Of a stretch of 64,000 nucleotides of DNA, positions 53,467 to 61,758 are shown in pieces. Position numbers and translations under genes: made by a program. How positions within the stretch are numbered: position 1 is the first letter of the stretch; every line of letters begins with the position of its first letter. Source of the DNA: Galbibacter orientalis DSM 19592 (GTDB lineage Bacteria; Bacteroidota; Bacteroidia; Flavobacteriales; Flavobacteriaceae). The notes under the pieces were generated by a model. It saw nothing but the letters and a program-made list of their open reading frames with translations. It was not told where the DNA came from and did no database searches. The stretch is taken from NCBI RefSeq assembly GCF_000260115.1, contig NZ_JH651379.1, forward strand, positions 2,707,466-2,771,465. The letters run 5' to 3'.

Positions 53467-54699
53467 ATGACCAATTACGTTAATATACCAGAGAATTTTG
53501 AGCACAAAGAAAAACTATCAGCCTTACTCGATAGCATGCTCAATATGCTAACCCTTGATAGTATATTTCTATCAGAACTTCAAAACGAAGGAGAAAACCC
53601 ATATTATTTTATCACTGCGTTTGTGGATGCCAATATCGAACCTATCCCCAATGAAATGATAAATCTTATTGCTAAAATAGAAAAGGAATATCCCGTTTTT
53701 AAAATACGAATCTATACAGAAACTACATCAGAAACAGCTTTGGAACATGGCAGTCTTTATTTTGTTGAGCATTGCTGTTTGGGCTTTACACTATTTGCTC
53801 ATTCCGAAGGGGAGAATAGAATGGATTATAAAAACCTGGCATTAAACACGCTACTTAAAAGAACTGTTAGGCATTATAATACAGAAATGCAGAAAATCGA
53901 TGCCTTTGTAAAAGCCGCTGATAAGCTCATAGCTGAAAAACAATATGGCATTACTGCATTTAATTTGCATCAAGCCTTTGAGCTAACTTTTCGGTTTATA
54001 GAGCAAATGTGTATAGGGAAAAGTAAAATTACCCACAGTATTATAAGTCATATAAAATATTGTGAACCATTCTTTCCTAAGCTTAAACCCTTTTCAGATG
54101 TTTCAAAAACTGACAAAAGCGAATTACTCATCTTGTTGGAACATGCCTATAGTGTGGCACGATATGGCGACGAATACCAGATAAATGAAGTACAGGTTCG
54201 TAACATACGTGCTGAATTCAATAATTTTTTCAAAGAGGTTGATGCCTTATACAACAAACATCTAAGCTATTGCAAACAACAGATTAATGGGACAAACAAT
54301 AAAGACAATGAAACTTTAAACACAGAAGTAGTAAATGATTCCCCTAAGGAAGATGCTCCTAAAGAACCAAAAGATGATGATTTGATTAAGGCAAAAATAA
54401 ATGAACTGGTTAACATAAAGCTATGCAGGCTAAGTCCTGATTCAGATAAATATTACTACAAAACAAATTTTATGGTGCATGAACTTTCGGATATTCTTTA
54501 TGATATAGCGGGGATTATGAAAGTTTGTATCATAGCCTTGGAGCATGCCGATAGTAGGTTTAATAGGCTAATCCCTCAGCCCCATGTCAATATTCAGACA
54601 GCCCTGGAACATATCCTACAATTGTTACCATTTGAAGAAATAGAATGTTTGGAAGAAATCATAAAAGAAAATGGATTGCCTTATGAAAAAGAAGCATAA
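53467..54699 (+). CDS. module B gene 1: HEPN-like protein with C-terminal VCIxAL/LLPF domain
   Basis: This 410-residue protein is the counterpart of the gene at 35818-37050 with about 30 substitutions spread along it. They are concentrated in the linker (residues about 275-295) and conservative elsewhere. Both copies keep the HEPN-like bundle and the C-terminal IMKVCIIALEHA and LQLLPFEE. Retention of full length in both copies argues that each is under selection or that the duplication is recent. Confidence 0.65.
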   Translation: MTNYVNIPENFEHKEKLSALLDSMLNMLTLDSIFLSELQNEGENPYYFITAFVDANIEPIPNEMINLIAKIEKEYPVFKIRIYTETTSETALEHGSLYFVEHCCLGFTLFAHSEGENRMDYKNLALNTLLKRTVRHYNTEMQKIDAFVKAADKLIAEKQYGITAFNLHQAFELTFRFIEQMCIGKSKITHSIISHIKYCEPFFPKLKPFSDVSKTDKSELLILLEHAYSVARYGDEYQINEVQVRNIRAEFNNFFKEVDALYNKHLSYCKQQINGTNNKDNETLNTEVVNDSPKEDAPKEPKDDDLIKAKINELVNIKLCRLSPDSDKYYYKTNFMVHELSDILYDIAGIMKVCIIALEHADSRFNRLIPQPHVNIQTALEHILQLLPFEEIECLEEIIKENGLPYEKEA

Positions 54700-55018
54700 A
54701 CTAGTAAAGAAATTAAAAAGGGGAGCACATAGTAAGCTGAATGTTCTCCACCCTTCACAATCTCGAAAGGGGAAGTTCAAGCCTTCATTTGTGTATTTCA
54801 ATGGGTATTCAGATTTATTTACCACTATTGATGCTTTAATCAATGTCTGTATTCTAGCCACCCAAGAAGATAACAATCCTCAACCTCATAGCAAGGAACT
54901 TGAATTGGATATTCGCAAAACTTTGGAATTAGCCAGTAGCCTCATGCCCTTTGAGGAAGGGGAGTTTTTAGACGATGCGTATCACATGTTAGTTAAAAAT
55001 AATACCGAGCAGTTATGA
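54683..55018 (+). CDS. module B gene 2: small protein with VCIxxx/LMPF domain
   Basis: The 111-residue product differs from the module A copy at about five positions. It starts within the last codons of gene 1 (ATGAAAAAGAAGC) and ends in an ATGA overlap with gene 3. It keeps the basic start and the helical domain with IDALINVCILATQE and LMPFEEG. Confidence 0.75.
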   Translation: MKKKHKLVKKLKRGAHSKLNVLHPSQSRKGKFKPSFVYFNGYSDLFTTIDALINVCILATQEDNNPQPHSKELELDIRKTLELASSLMPFEEGEFLDDAYHMLVKNNTEQL

Positions 55019-55395
55019 AAAAGAAGAAACCAAAGAATCGTAAAAAAAGAGAATTACAGGTAATGAGGGATATCATTGCTGAAAAACATCATGGTCTACA
55101 ACCTAAGAATTACGGAAACCGCAAGTTTATGGAAGGGAGTTTTAATGTTGAAAGCCATGAAGAACATTTATTACAAATTTCAGCTTTACTAGAAGTCTGT
55201 ATTTTAGCATTAGATGGTAATGCTGAATTTTACACTGCTATGTTGCGCCATAAAACAGCTAAGGATAGTGTTCAGATGGTTTTGCAAATGATTATTGAAC
55301 TACTTCCATTTGATGATATCTTTAAATACGAACGTATCAAAGCGATTCTAGAAAATGATATTGAACACAGATACTTCCCTGAAACTTTAAAATAG
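55015..55395 (+). CDS. module B gene 3: small protein with VCIxAL/LLPF domain
   Basis: The 126-residue product differs from the module A copy at about three positions (for example Leu6 to Pro and Ala124 to Thr). It has the same Lys/Arg-rich start and ISALLEVCILALDG, MIIELLPFDD domain. It ends the operon; about 225 bp of noncoding tail precede the terminator. Confidence 0.75.
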   Translation: MKKKKPKNRKKRELQVMRDIIAEKHHGLQPKNYGNRKFMEGSFNVESHEEHLLQISALLEVCILALDGNAEFYTAMLRHKTAKDSVQMVLQMIIELLPFDDIFKYERIKAILENDIEHRYFPETLK

Positions 55396-55620
55396 AAAAT
55401 TAATAACGTTATTTAAAATATTAAAAGTAGCATCTCACTCTAAAGTTAAAAAACGAGATTTCTAAGAAATCGAAAATCACCCCCAAACCTTACCAGAACT
55501 AATACTATTTTTTGAATGGGATTTACAGGAGCTATTAAAATATTTCGAGATAAGAAACGTATACCTAAAAACTCTACATTGAAGCTAGGCAGGCTTTAAA
55601 GTTCTCTCAACTACAAATTT

Positions 55621-55648
55621 AATAGGAAGTCTAAAAAGGCTTCCTATT
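55621..55648 (+). terminator. terminator in the module B tail
   Basis: AATAGGAAG and CTTCCTATT form a perfect 9 bp stem with a 10 nt loop, followed by CATTTTTT. It is the counterpart of 34858-34885. Confidence 0.75.
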
Positions 55649-55650
55649 CA

Positions 55651-55848
55651 TTTTTTACTAAAAAACACCCTAGTTTTAAAAGGCTGAGCGCATTTTTTAG
55701 TAAAAAACCTTCCGAAAACACCTAAATTCATTTCAAGAAATTTTCTTAAAATACATCTGAAATTTATATAGCATAGATATGCGTAATCATACTTTTTACT
55801 GTAAAAATCTACGGGTTTTATAGGCATGAGCAGGTTTTTACTGTAAAA
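55651..55848. repeat. two pairs of 42 bp-phased palindromes, module B
   Basis: TTTTTTACTAAAAAA (centre 55658) and its reverse complement (centre 55700), and two copies of TTTTACTGTAAAA (centres 55800 and 55842), repeat the spacing of module A exactly. Each pair is 42 bp apart and the pairs are 100 bp apart. Confidence 0.7.
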
Positions 55849-55932
55849 TGAAATAAAATAGTGTAAAATAAAATGTGTGAAAAACGCCGAAAACTGCAAT
55901 AAACAAAGGGAATTTCGGGGAAATGTAAACCA

Positions 55933-55964
55933 GTAACATCGCTTTAGCGTGTTACCCTCTTGCT
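55933..55964 (-). other. oriT-like core hairpin, copy 3
   Basis: Read on the minus strand, AGCAAGAGGGTAACACGC is followed by TAAAGC and GATGTTAC, with the same GTAACA/TGTTAC outer stem as at 34542. It marks the outer end of module B, again without a relaxase gene nearby. Confidence 0.6.
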
Positions 55965-56068
55965 CTTCCCCCTTAGTTTTACAATCACACTTATATAGAG
56001 AATTTTTAACTGTTTTCTCATCTAATAAAACACCAAATCCCTTTTGGATAAAGATAAATTTGGTAACA

Positions 56069-56428
56069 CTATTTTTCCTTTCTAATGATCAAGATTTCGT
56101 CATTTGAAAATTCCATCCATGCAAAATCATAAACATAGTGGTAGGTTTTACCTTTACTATTTACATGCAAATGCGTATGGTACTTAAAAGTAAAATTCTT
56201 TTTTTCTAGCACCACCCGTTGTACTGTTATTTGACCCTTTCTTTTACCAAGAACTTCCAAAAGAATACTTCTGTTTCTATGAAGAATGTTGTCCAGTTCC
56301 TTTACGTGGCTGTTTGTAACTTTTCTTAAGTTGACATGGTAATAATTTTTACATTTTACGGAACAGAATAATTTATCATTTCTTCCTACAACTTGTTTAC
56401 TGCATATTTTGCACTTCCTTTTATCCAT
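56069..56428 (-). CDS. zinc-ribbon hypothetical protein
   Basis: The 119-residue protein begins with a four-Cys zinc ribbon (CKICSKQVVGRNDKLFCSVKCKNYYH) and then carries a basic helical part (RKVTNSHVKELDNILHRNRS) and a beta-rich tail. Similar small proteins of unknown function are widespread in Flavobacteriia. It is divergent to the IntI-like recombinase with 154 bp between them. Confidence 0.75.
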   Translation of the reverse strand: MDKRKCKICSKQVVGRNDKLFCSVKCKNYYHVNLRKVTNSHVKELDNILHRNRSILLEVLGKRKGQITVQRVVLEKKNFTFKYHTHLHVNSKGKTYHYVYDFAWMEFSNDEILIIRKEK

Positions 56429-56582
56429 AGGTTATAAATAAATATTTAAAATACTGATTATAAGTTTTTTGCACGTAGTCGTTTTTAACGGTTAAAATAC
56501 AATTATTTAGAATAAGCCTCTATTAATTATAGTCTTTTGAGCTATTTTTATATCAGAAAAATAAATATAAAAAAACAAAATT

Positions 56583-57689
56583 ATGCAACCCGTTATATAC
56601 CAACCCTTTAAAAAAGCAAAGCGTATCAAGGTTTTTATACCCTATGATATGATTGCTGTTAGAGAGTCCATAAAAAAAATGGATGGTAGTTTTTGGCACC
56701 CGCACCAAAAACTTTGGTCGGTCGTCAATACATCGCAAAATTTTGAGCAATTGAAGAGAATTTGTGGCGGAAACCATATTATTGAAAAAGATATGCGTTT
56801 TGCCCCGGTACCAAGTGTCCTCCTAAATGAAAATGCATCGGAAGCTCTTTTTGAGCTTGAAAAGGCACTGGTCTTAAAGCAGTACAGCAATTCAAGCATT
56901 CAGGTCTATAAAAAAATGTTCAGTGTTTTTTTGGGGAAATTCATGAACCGAAACTTAAGGGAGGTTACAAAAGAGGAAATTGAAGGCTTTTTGTATGAAC
57001 TTATCACAAAAAGCAAGATCAGTGAAAGCTATCAAAACCAATTGATAAATGCCATAAAAGCATATTATGAGCACGCCCTTAAAATGCCCAGAGAGTATTA
57101 TGATATCCAACGCCCAAAAAGGGCGGTATCCATACCGAACGTATTGAGTAAAAGTGAGGTTTTGAATATCATCCAATCGCCTAAAAACATAAAGCACAGG
57201 GCCATTTTACATACCATTTATGGCAGTGGGTTGCGAATATCGGAACTTTTGAATTTACGGGTTGCAGATGTCCATTCCGACCAAGGGTATTTATTTATAA
57301 AGGACAGCAAGGGAAAAAAAGACAGGAAAACCATTTTGCCAGAACAGTTATTGGTATTATTAAGGGCTTATTATAAGGCCTATAAACCATCCTACTGGTT
57401 ATTTGAAGGGCAGACTGGAGGTAAGTACAGTACAGCCAGCATACGATCCATATTTCGAAAGGCAGTGGACGACACCAATTCCAACCCATGGGCAACAGTC
57501 CATACCTTGCGACATTCGTTTGCTACACATTGTATTGAAAACAACATAAACATTAGACATTTACAGAACATGTTGGGGCATAATTCCCCTAAAACAACAG
57601 AAATTTACACAAAAACGATTGAAATTAACAATAAGACTATAATTAGTCCATTGGATACTTTGTTAAAAAATAATATATTGCATACATAA
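56583..57689 (+). CDS. IntI/XerCD-like tyrosine recombinase, third unit
   Basis: The 368-residue recombinase has an N-terminal extra domain (IKVFIPYDMIAVRESIKKMD, GSFWHPHQKLWSVV), a SAM-like domain and a catalytic domain with YGSGLRISELLNL, TVHTLRHSFATHCIEN and LGHNSPKTTEIYTK. The C-terminus SPLDTLL resembles the end of integron integrases. The short insertion between catalytic patches that defines true IntI is not present. It is distinct from the two other recombinases here. It sits at the head of the cassette-like array. Confidence 0.85.
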   Translation: MQPVIYQPFKKAKRIKVFIPYDMIAVRESIKKMDGSFWHPHQKLWSVVNTSQNFEQLKRICGGNHIIEKDMRFAPVPSVLLNENASEALFELEKALVLKQYSNSSIQVYKKMFSVFLGKFMNRNLREVTKEEIEGFLYELITKSKISESYQNQLINAIKAYYEHALKMPREYYDIQRPKRAVSIPNVLSKSEVLNIIQSPKNIKHRAILHTIYGSGLRISELLNLRVADVHSDQGYLFIKDSKGKKDRKTILPEQLLVLLRAYYKAYKPSYWLFEGQTGGKYSTASIRSIFRKAVDDTNSNPWATVHTLRHSFATHCIENNINIRHLQNMLGHNSPKTTEIYTKTIEINNKTIISPLDTLLKNNILHT

Positions 57690-57750
57690 TAAATATAACT
57701 ACAATTGTATGGCTATTTATTGTAGTTATACAAGTGTTGTACACAAGCTG

Positions 57751-58635
57751 ATGAAAACCAAGTTACATATATTCAAAATTGTTGCTAAACATTTAAGCTT
57801 CACAAAAGCTGCCGAGCAATTGTATATTTCACAGCCTGCTATATCCAAGGCAATTAAAAATTTAGAGCAAGAATATAAAACAACGTTATTTATTCGAAAA
57901 AGAAACTCGATAGAAATGACCAAGGAAGGAAAGTCATTTCTTATATACGTTAATAAAATTTTAGCTATCTATTCTGAAATGGACGAACAGTTTCTACATA
58001 AGAAAGAAACCTTCCCAAAACTAATAAACTTCGGAGTAAGCACAACCTTGTCTAACTACATTATACCTAAAATAATTGCGAAGTTTAGAGTACAATTTCC
58101 TGAAACAAATTTTAACATAATCAGTAATAATTCTGAAAATATTGAAAATTTAATTTTGAATCAGGAAATTGATTTCGGAATTACTGAAGGAAGTATTTCG
58201 AATCCAAAATTACAATTTGAAAAATTTATTAAAGATGAAATTGTCCTCGTAACCAATGTTAATAATAATTCTTTTAAAAAAGGAAGTATCGATATCGAAA
58301 AGTTGCAAAGAATTCCAATGATTGAACGTGAAAAAGGTTCTGGAACTAAAGTAATTATTAATAAATTTTTATTGGAAAATAATATCAAAAAGCTTAATGT
58401 AGCAGTAACTTTAAACAGTACTGAAGCTATTAAAAATTATTTATACAATTCTGATGATTATGCACTTCTTTCAATTAGTGCTATCACTGAAGATTTGTTA
58501 AATAATAAACTCAAAATTATAGATATTAAAGATTTAAGTATTGAAAGGTGGTTTTATTTTGTAAAAAGAACAGGTTATCTTTCAAATACCGTGGAATATT
58601 TCGAAAAATATATTCGGCTTAACTATAACTTTTAG
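57751..58635 (+). CDS. LysR-family transcriptional regulator
   Basis: From the ATG at 57751 the product has 294 residues: a winged helix (IFKIVAKHLSFTKAAEQLYI, SQPAISKAIKNLEQEYKTTL) and a substrate-binding domain. It precedes the YeiH transporter gene on the same strand, a common CysB-like/YeiE-YeiH pairing that suggests control by a sulphur compound. The longer frame from 57709 is not needed. Confidence 0.9.
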   Translation: MKTKLHIFKIVAKHLSFTKAAEQLYISQPAISKAIKNLEQEYKTTLFIRKRNSIEMTKEGKSFLIYVNKILAIYSEMDEQFLHKKETFPKLINFGVSTTLSNYIIPKIIAKFRVQFPETNFNIISNNSENIENLILNQEIDFGITEGSISNPKLQFEKFIKDEIVLVTNVNNNSFKKGSIDIEKLQRIPMIEREKGSGTKVIINKFLLENNIKKLNVAVTLNSTEAIKNYLYNSDDYALLSISAITEDLLNNKLKIIDIKDLSIERWFYFVKRTGYLSNTVEYFEKYIRLNYNF

Positions 58636-58682
58636 TTATCTCAAACAACTAATTAATTTGCTTAAAGGTTATTAATTCAATC

Positions 58683-58690
58683 TACTTTTG
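58683..58690 (+). promoter_or_regulatory. -7 box of the yeiH-like gene
   Basis: TACTTTTG matches TAnnTTTG and lies 21 bp before the ATG at 58712. A TTTG occurs about 22 bp upstream of it. Confidence 0.5.
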
Positions 58691-58711
58691 TATCAAATAA
58701 TACTAAATGAT

Positions 58712-59632
58712 ATGAAAGAGATTTTTTCAAAAATAGTTTACTTCCTTATAATTATTATTGCCCTTTTAGGCATTATAAACAGTCCAACTGCATTGTTACT
58801 TGGTTTTGTATATACACTTATTTTCAATAATCCGTTTAAAGCATACAGTCATAAAGCAATTCATTATTTTCTAAAAATTTCGGTTGTAGGGCTGGGCTTT
58901 GGGATGTTTATCAAAGAAACTTTGGAAACAAGTAAAGAGGGATTAAGTTTAACTATATATTCAATATTTTTAACCGTATCGTTAGGTTTGTTGTTAACAA
59001 GACTTTTGAAGTTAGATTTAAAACTAGGTCATCTAATTACATCTGGAACAGCAATTTGTGGTGGAAGCGCAATTGCTGCAATTTCCCCAGTAATTAAAGC
59101 TAAAAGTAAAACTATAAGTATTGCTTTAGGTATCGTATTTCTATTAAACTCTATTGCGTTGTTTGTGTTTCCTGCAGTCGGTCATTTTCTAAATTTAACA
59201 CAAGAACAATTTGGCTTATGGTGTGCTATTGCTATACACGATACAAGTTCGGTAGTCGGAGCTGCGCTAGGTTATGGAGACGAAGCCTTGAGAATAGCAA
59301 CAACAGTAAAACTATCTAGAACTTTGTGGATTATCCCTTTATCAATTTTTTCAATGTTTCTATTCAAAACAAAAGGAGAAAAAATAAAAATTCCTTACTT
59401 TATTGTTTTATTTATTATTGCGATTATTATTAATAGTTACCATATTTTACCTGAACCAGCTACTAATTTTATTGTATTAATGGCTACACGATTATTAATA
59501 ATAACATTGTTTCTTGTAGGTTCTACCATTTCTATAAAAGATTTGAAATCTACAGGAATGAAACCCATTGTATTCGCACTAACTTTGTGGATTTTTATTT
59601 CAATTTTTTCATTAATATATATATTGAACTAA
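58712..59632 (+). CDS. yeiH: YeiH-family putative sulfate/sulfonate exporter
   Basis: From the ATG at 58712 the product has 306 residues and about ten membrane helices, with the family motifs SGTAICGGSAIAAISPVIKA (about residues 109-128) and AIHDTSSVVGAALGYG. The function of YeiH proteins is not settled; export of a sulphur compound is proposed. A 59 nt gap includes the -7 box, so it has its own promoter under likely LysR control. Confidence 0.88.
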   Translation: MKEIFSKIVYFLIIIIALLGIINSPTALLLGFVYTLIFNNPFKAYSHKAIHYFLKISVVGLGFGMFIKETLETSKEGLSLTIYSIFLTVSLGLLLTRLLKLDLKLGHLITSGTAICGGSAIAAISPVIKAKSKTISIALGIVFLLNSIALFVFPAVGHFLNLTQEQFGLWCAIAIHDTSSVVGAALGYGDEALRIATTVKLSRTLWIIPLSIFSMFLFKTKGEKIKIPYFIVLFIIAIIINSYHILPEPATNFIVLMATRLLIITLFLVGSTISIKDLKSTGMKPIVFALTLWIFISIFSLIYILN

Positions 59633-59640
59633 AGCCAGTG

Positions 59641-59768
59641 TACAACACCGTATAAAATTAATTGCTAGTGCAAGCCTACTTACGAAAATCCTCGCGTATT
59701 TGCAATTCGGTTATTATTTGCTAAATTAAGTGCTTAAACAACGCAACTAATCTTATACAAAACCGTTG
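59641..59768 (+). repeat. cassette-boundary repeat R1
   Basis: This 128 bp sequence runs from TACAACACCGTATAAAA to AAACCGTTG and aligns over its whole length with R2 (63196-63322), including CCTACTTACGAAAATCCTCG and TTATTTGCTAAATTA. The ends are imperfectly complementary (ACAACACCGT...TATA with TATACAAAACCGTTG), so the repeat can fold back. A group II intron begins at its last base. Confidence 0.8.
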
Positions 59769-61727
59769 GTGCGCCCAGCCGCTGCACTATTCCAGTAGGT
59801 GAAAATCCTATCCGGACAATTGACTGTTCACCCGGAAGAAAGACGAACAGGAATTACCGTGAGGTAGTGAACTGAAGCTTCGTTCTTTCAAATCATCAAG
59901 CCGTAATGCTTAGGCGTGAACCCATAGTAGCTTCGAGATGTGTAACCGTAGATTTGGGGAGTGTGTTGACGTATACGAACCCTGCCATACAAGTTGGATC
60001 AACAGTCGGGGGAAAACTTGTAAACTACCGGAGTCATAGGGATGGCGTGATGATAGATGGAACAGTGCGGAACTGGGGAGGTCTGTACATTCAAGCTGGC
60101 TACTTAAAACCTTGTTTTATAAGCATAGCGAAGTAAGCAAGGGGGTGTACAGAAGTCGGAGAAGCCCATATTACCGAAGATTTGTCGGACAACAAAACCG
60201 ACAATAGGGAAGGGGCTTTACTTTAGTAATGCTTATATGAAAAACAGAACGACCTATATTGACGAAAGTCTATTAGTAAGTCCATCCGGAGAACCGGATG
60301 AGCGTGTTCGTGTATTTCAAAGAAAGCTATACATTAGGGCCAAGCAAGAGGCAGGTTTCAAGGCATACAGTTTGTGGGACAAGGTCTGTACAGATTACGT
60401 CTTGATAACAGCCTACCGCAGGGTAAAATCGGGAAAGCCTCAGGGAACCGGAGTAGATAGCGTTAGTTTTGATGATATTGAAAGTAATGGATTACATCAA
60501 TACCTTAGCGAGATACAATCAGAATTACGCACCAAAACCTACGTTTGTTTACCGGTTAGGCGAGTAAGAATACCCAAAGAGAAAAAAGGAGCATATAGAG
60601 TTCTAGGTATACCGACCATCAAGGATAGAATAGTTCAGATGGCAGTAAAGATGGTTCTTGAGCCCTTATGGGAAGCCGACTTTATACCCCACTCTTATGG
60701 ATTCCGCCCCAAGCGGGGAGCAAAAGAAGCAGTCAAACAAATCAAGAAGAACTTATATGAGGGGCATCAATTTATATATGATGCAGATCTATCAAATTAC
60801 TTTGATACGATACCTCATACCAAGTTGTTCAAGATGTTAAAAGAACGCCTCAGTGACAAATCGATATTGGCGGTTATTCACCAATGGCTAACGGCACCGG
60901 TACAATTAACGAACGGTAAGCTGATAAAGTCAACAAGTGGCACCCCACAGGGAGGAGTCATATCGCCCTTGCTCTCGAACATTTACCTGCACGCTTTTGA
61001 CCGTATAGTAAACAATCCAAAAGGGAAGTTTGCTAGATCGAACATTCGTATAGTGCGTTATGCGGATGATTTTGTACTGATGAGTACCCAAAGATACAGT
61101 CAGGATATGCGAAGGTATATCGGTTTGATTATGTATCGGATGGGATTAAAACTCAATAGGGAAAAGACAACGATATTGCATATAAACAAAAGTAGTCTTT
61201 GTTTTCTGGGATTTGAATTCAGGGTAATCCGTTCCAAATTTGATTGGAACCAAAAGAATTATACGAATATACGTCCCAGTCAAAAATCCCGGTCAAAATT
61301 GTTTACACAGATCAGAGAGCTACTGTCCAAACGCAGACATTGGAAAATAGAGCACATCATCTATAAACTTAATGAACTGCTAATCGGATGGTTGAATTAT
61401 TTCTCGATCAGTAAAATAACCCATATATGGGAAACGATAAAGGTAATCATACCACATTTGGATTACAAACTATATAAATGGTTAAAAAGCAAAGGAAGGA
61501 AAGCGCATAAGCTGCTACGCCAGCAGCCATACAGGAATTTTGTAAAATACAAAAACCTGTTGGATATAGAAAAATATGCCCGCTTGAAAACCCTTGCGAA
61601 AGCTCAATGAAGAATACTATCGGTAAGCCGTGTGAGGGAAAACTTCATGCACGGTTTGATGCAGGGGGTACTGCTATCCGAAATTTATTAACTTAGCAAT
61701 TAATTCGGGTAGCAGGCTCTACTCTAC
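59769..61727 (+). mobile_element. group II intron
   Basis: The 5' end GTGCGCCCAGCC follows the GTTG of R1, in line with the GUGYG consensus. A long structured 5' region precedes the maturase gene. Downstream of it, AGCCGTGTGAGGG...CATGCACGGTTT (about 61627-61660) is a domain V hairpin, and CTGCTATCCGAA pairs with TTCGGGTAGCAG as domain VI. The 3' end near CTCTACTCTAC is approximate to a few bases. The target is the core of a repeat, as for attC-specific group IIC introns. Confidence 0.85.
60237..61610 (+). CDS. ltrA: group II intron reverse transcriptase/maturase
   Basis: The 457-residue protein has the reverse transcriptase domain (QMAVKMVLEPLWEADFIPHSYGFRP, FDTIPHTKLFKML, GTPQGGVISPLLSNIYL and the catalytic RYADDFVLM at about residue 287) and a maturase domain (LLIGWLNYFSISKI). 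There is no HNH endonuclease domain at the C-terminus, as in class C introns. It lies in domain IV of the intron. Confidence 0.93.
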   Translation: MKNRTTYIDESLLVSPSGEPDERVRVFQRKLYIRAKQEAGFKAYSLWDKVCTDYVLITAYRRVKSGKPQGTGVDSVSFDDIESNGLHQYLSEIQSELRTKTYVCLPVRRVRIPKEKKGAYRVLGIPTIKDRIVQMAVKMVLEPLWEADFIPHSYGFRPKRGAKEAVKQIKKNLYEGHQFIYDADLSNYFDTIPHTKLFKMLKERLSDKSILAVIHQWLTAPVQLTNGKLIKSTSGTPQGGVISPLLSNIYLHAFDRIVNNPKGKFARSNIRIVRYADDFVLMSTQRYSQDMRRYIGLIMYRMGLKLNREKTTILHINKSSLCFLGFEFRVIRSKFDWNQKNYTNIRPSQKSRSKLFTQIRELLSKRRHWKIEHIIYKLNELLIGWLNYFSISKITHIWETIKVIIPHLDYKLYKWLKSKGRKAHKLLRQQPYRNFVKYKNLLDIEKYARLKTLAKAQ

Positions 61728-61758
61728 TAGCAAATACTGAAAAAAACCAAACTAATCA

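Larger units (their letters stand above)
53285..55975. repeat. inverted-repeat HEPN module, copy B
   Basis: This is the inverted partner of 34531-37225. Gene order, overlaps, terminator, palindromes and oriT-like hairpin are all conserved. The intact leader gene of copy A is truncated here. Confidence 0.85.
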
